From Tepidisphaeraceae bacterium (lineage in GTDB: Bacteria > Planctomycetota > Phycisphaerae > Tepidisphaerales > Tepidisphaeraceae), in assembly GCA_025450555.1 (NCBI GenBank), contig JANWHF010000268.1:1-8202 (forward strand): DNA of 8,202 bases. Direction: 5' to 3'. Below, piece by piece: positions 5,752 to 8,202 of the stretch. A program made the position numbers and the translations under genes. The notes beneath the pieces were generated by a model, which saw only the letters and a list, made by a program, of their open reading frames with translations, was not told the DNA's origin and searched no databases. How positions within the stretch are numbered: the first letter of the stretch is position 1; every line of letters starts with the position of its first letter.

Positions 5752-6900
5752 ATGAGCAGCCAAAAGCCTTACGACATTCCGTTTAATCGTTCTTCGCTGG
5801 TTGGCAAGGAGCAGGAATACATTTCTGAAGCCATGCGCATCGGCCAAATCGCCGGCGATCAATCCTTTACAAAAAAATGTCACGGCCTTCTGGAAAATGA
5901 ATTGAAGGTTTCTCGGGCGCTACTGACCACCAGTTGCACGCACGCGATCGAAATGGCGGCACTGCTGCTGGATATCAAGGACGGCGACGAAGTGATTGTC
6001 CCGGACTTCACGTTTGTCTCGACGATCAATGCATTCGTCCTGCGCGGGGCCAAGCCGGTCTTCATTGATATCCGGCCCGATACGCTGAATCTCGATGAGA
6101 CAAAGCTGAAGCGGCTGATCTCCTCGCGAACGCGGGCGATTGTGCCGGTCCATTATGCGGGGGTTGGCTGTGAGATGGATAGCATTCTGGCCACCGCCAG
6201 AAACGCAGGTGTCGCAGTCGTCGAAGATAATGCCCATGGCCTCTTCGGGAAGTACAAAGGCCAGTACCTGGGAACCTTCGGATGCATGGCTACCCAAAGC
6301 TTCCACGAAACCAAGAATTTCACCTGCGGCGAAGGCGGCGCGCTGCTGATCAATGACCAGAAGTTTGTCGAGCGTGCCGAGATCATCCGGGAAAAGGGAA
6401 CCAACCGAAGCCGATTCTTCCGCGGACAAGTGGATAAGTATTCGTGGGTGGATATCGGCTCCAGCTACATCATGTCCGATGTGCTTGCGGCGTTTCTGTT
6501 CGGGCAGCTGGAGAAATGGAAAGAGATCCAAGCCAAGCGCAGGGCGATTTGGTCGCTCTACGAGAGCGAACTTACCGAATGGTCAAATGAACATGGCGTG
6601 CGCCGGCCGGTGATTCCGCCCCATTGCGAGCAGGCCTATCACATGTATTACCTGCTGATGCCAAATCTGCAGGCTCGAACAGCCCTGATCGACCATCTGA
6701 AGAGCAAGAGCATCCTCAGCGTTTTCCATTATCTGCCGCTGCATCTGTCGGTCATGGGCCAAAAATATGGCGGCAAGGAAGGTGATTGCCCGGTTTGCCA
6801 GGATGTTTCCGATCGACTGTTGCGGCTGCCCTACTACAACGAGCTGAACGAAGACAAGCAGATGCGGGTCATCGAAGCGATCCGGGGCTTCCGGCCGTAA
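5752..6900 (+). CDS. wecE: dTDP-4-amino-4,6-dideoxygalactose transaminase (WecE/RffA-like)
   Basis: A 382-residue PLP-dependent sugar aminotransferase of the DegT/DnrJ/EryC1 family, close in length to E. coli WecE (about 376). Long stretches match WecE as I remember it: SCTHAIEMAALLLDI (61-75), GDEVIVPDFTFVST (78-91), NAFVLRGAKPVFIDIRPDT (93-111), IVPVHYAGVGCEMD (130-143), SFHETKNFT (183-191), AEIIREKGTNRSRFFRGQVDKYSW and DIGSSYIMSD. Lys188 in HETKN is the PLP Schiff-base lysine and Asp159 in VVEDN contacts the pyridine nitrogen. The residue that is Gln in E. coli (VVEDAAQG) is His162 here, as in many other family members. It is expected to convert TDP-4-oxo-6-deoxy-D-glucose to the 4-amino sugar with glutamate as donor, feeding a surface glycan. 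No other wec genes adjoin it, so the pathway role is inferred. It is transcribed away from the flavoenzyme cassette and a weak hairpin follows it. Confidence 0.9.
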   Translation: MSSQKPYDIPFNRSSLVGKEQEYISEAMRIGQIAGDQSFTKKCHGLLENELKVSRALLTTSCTHAIEMAALLLDIKDGDEVIVPDFTFVSTINAFVLRGAKPVFIDIRPDTLNLDETKLKRLISSRTRAIVPVHYAGVGCEMDSILATARNAGVAVVEDNAHGLFGKYKGQYLGTFGCMATQSFHETKNFTCGEGGALLINDQKFVERAEIIREKGTNRSRFFRGQVDKYSWVDIGSSYIMSDVLAAFLFGQLEKWKEIQAKRRAIWSLYESELTEWSNEHGVRRPVIPPHCEQAYHMYYLLMPNLQARTALIDHLKSKSILSVFHYLPLHLSVMGQKYGGKEGDCPVCQDVSDRLLRLPYYNELNEDKQMRVIEAIRGFRP

Positions 6901-6910
6901 AACCATATCC

Positions 6911-6935
6911 GTCGTGTGGACAACACGGCTCTTTT
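6911..6935 (+). terminator. Weak hairpin terminator after wecE
   Basis: Starting 10 bases after the stop codon, GTCGTGT (6911-6917) pairs with ACACGGC (6923-6929) across a GGACA loop. There are seven pairs including one G-T wobble. TCTTTT follows. The stem is short and the T-run broken, so termination is probably partial, and read-through into the DUF3467 gene is possible. Confidence 0.38.
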
Positions 6936-6964
6936 CGCCACAATACGCGCCCACTTTTTGACAG

Positions 6965-6970
6965 AAGGAG
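6965..6970 (+). promoter_or_regulatory. Ribosome binding site supporting a TTG start
   Basis: AAGGAG ends 6 bases before the TTG at 6977. The strong motif and good spacing decide in favour of this rare start codon; the first in-frame ATG (7052) would delete the N-terminal part of the DUF3467 domain. Confidence 0.7.
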
Positions 6971-6976
6971 CAAAAC

Positions 6977-7303
6977 TTGTCAGAGGAAATTCAATCGAGC
7001 GTTGATGCAGGGCAGGCGTCGAATGTGCAACTGGTCGTCGATGAACGCGACATGAAGACGACGTTCGCCAACGGCTACCGCATTTACACCACCGGCGAAG
7101 AGGTCGTCCTCGACTTCGGCTTCAATATGCTCAATCCGAACCCGGCCGGCGGACAGCAGCAGATGCTCTTCAAGGCCAATGAGCGCGTCATCCTCAGCTA
7201 TCCAACGATGAAGCGATTGTCGCTTTCACTTCGGCAACTCGTGCAGCAATACGAGCAGCGCTACGGCGAAATTCCCGTGACGCCCACGCAAACTCGTCGA
7301 TAA
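6977..7303 (+). CDS. DUF3467 family small protein
   Basis: A 108-residue soluble protein with no signal peptide or membrane segment. It starts at TTG. The pattern TTFANGYRIYTTGEEVVLDFGFNML (28-52), then RVILSYPTMKRLSLSLRQLVQQYEQRYGEI (70-99), fits DUF3467 as I recall it: an F/YAN...EEFVLDF strand pair, then a strand and a long amphipathic helix. Members are about 100 residues long, occur in many bacteria including Planctomycetota, and have no established function. The N-terminal 20 and C-terminal 10 residues look disordered. It lies 76 bases after wecE on the same strand, and 8 bases separate its stop from that of the converging RfaE-like gene, so it may be transcribed with wecE or from its own promoter. 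Confidence 0.75.
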   Translation: MSEEIQSSVDAGQASNVQLVVDERDMKTTFANGYRIYTTGEEVVLDFGFNMLNPNPAGGQQQMLFKANERVILSYPTMKRLSLSLRQLVQQYEQRYGEIPVTPTQTRR

Positions 7304-7311
7304 AGAGATCC

Positions 7312-8202
7312 TTAAGACGCGAGCCGCGCCGACGCTGGCAGCGTGTCGCGATGGTGAAGGTAAGCAATAATGCGCTCGGCGGTGATGGGCTGATTACCCA
7401 GTTCCTGCACTTCGATTGCCGCCGCGATTGATCCGACAAATGCCGCCGCCGCGAGCGAACCGCCGGCGGCAAGGATCAGGCTTGCCGTCGCCAGCAGCAC
7501 ATCGCCGCAGCCCAGCGGATCGACGGCGTGCGATGCCAGGGCGGGCAAATATTCGCTTTGAAGCCGATCGGCCATCGATCCCTGATTGTGCTCGAAGGTA
7601 ACGAGTCCCTGCTTGCCGAGCGTAATGATCGCCTGGCGGGCGGAGGTCGCGTTGAGCAAGTTCCAGACGATCGCGCCCATGCCGTTGGTAAAGTCGTGCT
7701 GAGCTTCGCGCACTTCGCGCTCGGTGGGGCAAAGCAGATCCACATCGCGAAAACGAAGCAGATTACTCTGCCGGCCACTGACATCGGCTGTCAGAATCGG
7801 AACATTCTTTCGCAGCGTCGGCAGGATCCGATCGAGCAGGCCGGGTGTAATCACGCCATAGCCGAAATCGGCGAAAATCACCGCCGCTGCCCCTTCCGAT
7901 GCTTCGAGGATGCGCGCTGCCAGCAATCCTTCCAATTGCGTGTCGGCTGGAGCCGGAGCTCCTTCATCCACTTTGAATAATTTGGTTTGATCGACCAGAT
8001 ACCGGTGCTTCACCGCGAGTTCCCGCCGACCGCGATAGCTTTGCAAATTGACCCCCGCCCCTTTCAGTCGCATCGCGGCTTGCTTCGACGGATCATCATC
8101 CGCCAGTGCCGTAATCAACGTCGGCTGCGCTCCAAGCCCCGCAAGGTGAAGAGCGATGACTCCTGCGCCGCCGTCGTAGTCGCGGGTATTCAGTGATCGC
8201 AG
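7312..8202 (-). CDS. PfkB-family carbohydrate kinase, RfaE/HldE kinase-domain-like (5' end outside the window)
   Basis: The frame stays open to the right edge, so at least 296 residues are visible and the start is missing. An apparent TTG start at 8118 is not the real one: the 28 codons before it encode DYDGGAGVIALHLAGLGAQP, the conserved PfkB glycine-rich substrate-binding segment. Further motifs are the TxKxR-like VKHRYLVDQTKLFKVDEG, AVIFADFGYGVI, the phosphate-handling region ILTADVSGR, LLCPTEREVREA, and the active site DPLGCGD (about 7501-7521). The last Asp of that site is the catalytic base; the usual DTTGAGD is altered at three positions. The overall pattern resembles D-glycero-beta-D-manno-heptose-7-phosphate kinase (RfaE/HldE N-terminal domain). 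The protein ends right after the kinase domain, with no nucleotidyltransferase domain. A different sugar phosphate remains possible. It converges on the DUF3467 gene. Confidence 0.8.
   Translation of the reverse strand: MRSLNTRDYDGGAGVIALHLAGLGAQPTLITALADDDPSKQAAMRLKGAGVNLQSYRGRRELAVKHRYLVDQTKLFKVDEGAPAPADTQLEGLLAARILEASEGAAAVIFADFGYGVITPGLLDRILPTLRKNVPILTADVSGRQSNLLRFRDVDLLCPTEREVREAQHDFTNGMGAIVWNLLNATSARQAIITLGKQGLVTFEHNQGSMADRLQSEYLPALASHAVDPLGCGDVLLATASLILAAGGSLAAAAFVGSIAAAIEVQELGNQPITAERIIAYLHHRDTLPASARLAS

Noticed and set aside
6958..6963. TTGACA as a -35 promoter element for the DUF3467 gene
   Set aside because: It sits directly against the ribosome binding site, so the -10 would fall inside the coding region; most likely coincidence.
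8116..8118. TTG as the start of the RfaE-like kinase
   Set aside because: The conserved GGAG substrate-binding segment lies upstream in the same open frame, which runs off the window edge.
1..8202. CRISPR array, defence island, prophage, IS element or RNA gene
   Set aside because: I saw no regularly spaced repeats, transposase or integrase motifs, or tRNA/rRNA-like segments; nearly all the window is occupied by metabolic genes.

Overview
This is a GC-rich bacterial window with eight protein-coding genes: seven complete and one cut by the right edge. No rRNA, tRNA, CRISPR array or transposase gene was seen. The gene families and the non-coding repeats suggest a member of the Planctomycetota or a close PVC relative. 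The clues are a DUF3467 protein, an Old Yellow Enzyme-like oxidoreductase ending in a CRTFSDCTTGPRN-type tail, an FAD_oxidored protein of the kind often labelled 'xanthan lyase', a DHDPS-like aldolase beginning its active site with NMDTGY, an RfaE-type kinase with an unusual GCGD site, and GTAGCACAG...CTTCCAG palindromic repeats. That placement rests on recall of similar genes; no search was possible.

Layout from left to right: (1) Positions 81-1434, plus strand: a small kinase-fold protein of the RIO/lipopolysaccharide-kinase type, followed at once by a predicted lipoprotein with a DUF1259 (LpqO-like) domain. The lipoprotein's Shine-Dalgarno overlaps the kinase stop codon, so the two are probably co-translated. 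(2) Positions 1463-5683, minus strand: three co-directional metabolic genes read in the order FAD-dependent oxidoreductase, Old Yellow Enzyme family flavoprotein, DHDPS/N-acetylneuraminate lyase family aldolase. They look like a catabolic or redox cassette. A strong palindromic repeat sits between the first and second genes, and a short tandem repeat forms the end of the second. (3) A 68-bp divergent intergenic region at 5684-5751. (4) Positions 5752-7303, plus strand: a WecE/RffA-type sugar-nucleotide aminotransferase, then a small DUF3467 protein that starts with TTG. (5) Positions 7312-8202, minus strand: a PfkB-family kinase resembling the heptose-phosphate kinase RfaE/HldE, with its 5' end outside the window.

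Two themes stand out. The flanks carry cell-surface polysaccharide functions: a dideoxy-amino-sugar aminotransferase, an RfaE-like kinase and possibly the LPS-kinase-like protein. The centre carries a three-enzyme cassette whose substrate is unknown. Its aldolase keeps the Schiff-base lysine but appears to lack the usual catalytic tyrosine, and its OYE-like enzyme keeps three of the four cysteines that bind an iron-sulfur cluster in related reductases. This cassette is the best candidate for undescribed biochemistry here. I see no clear defence system, prophage or mobile island.
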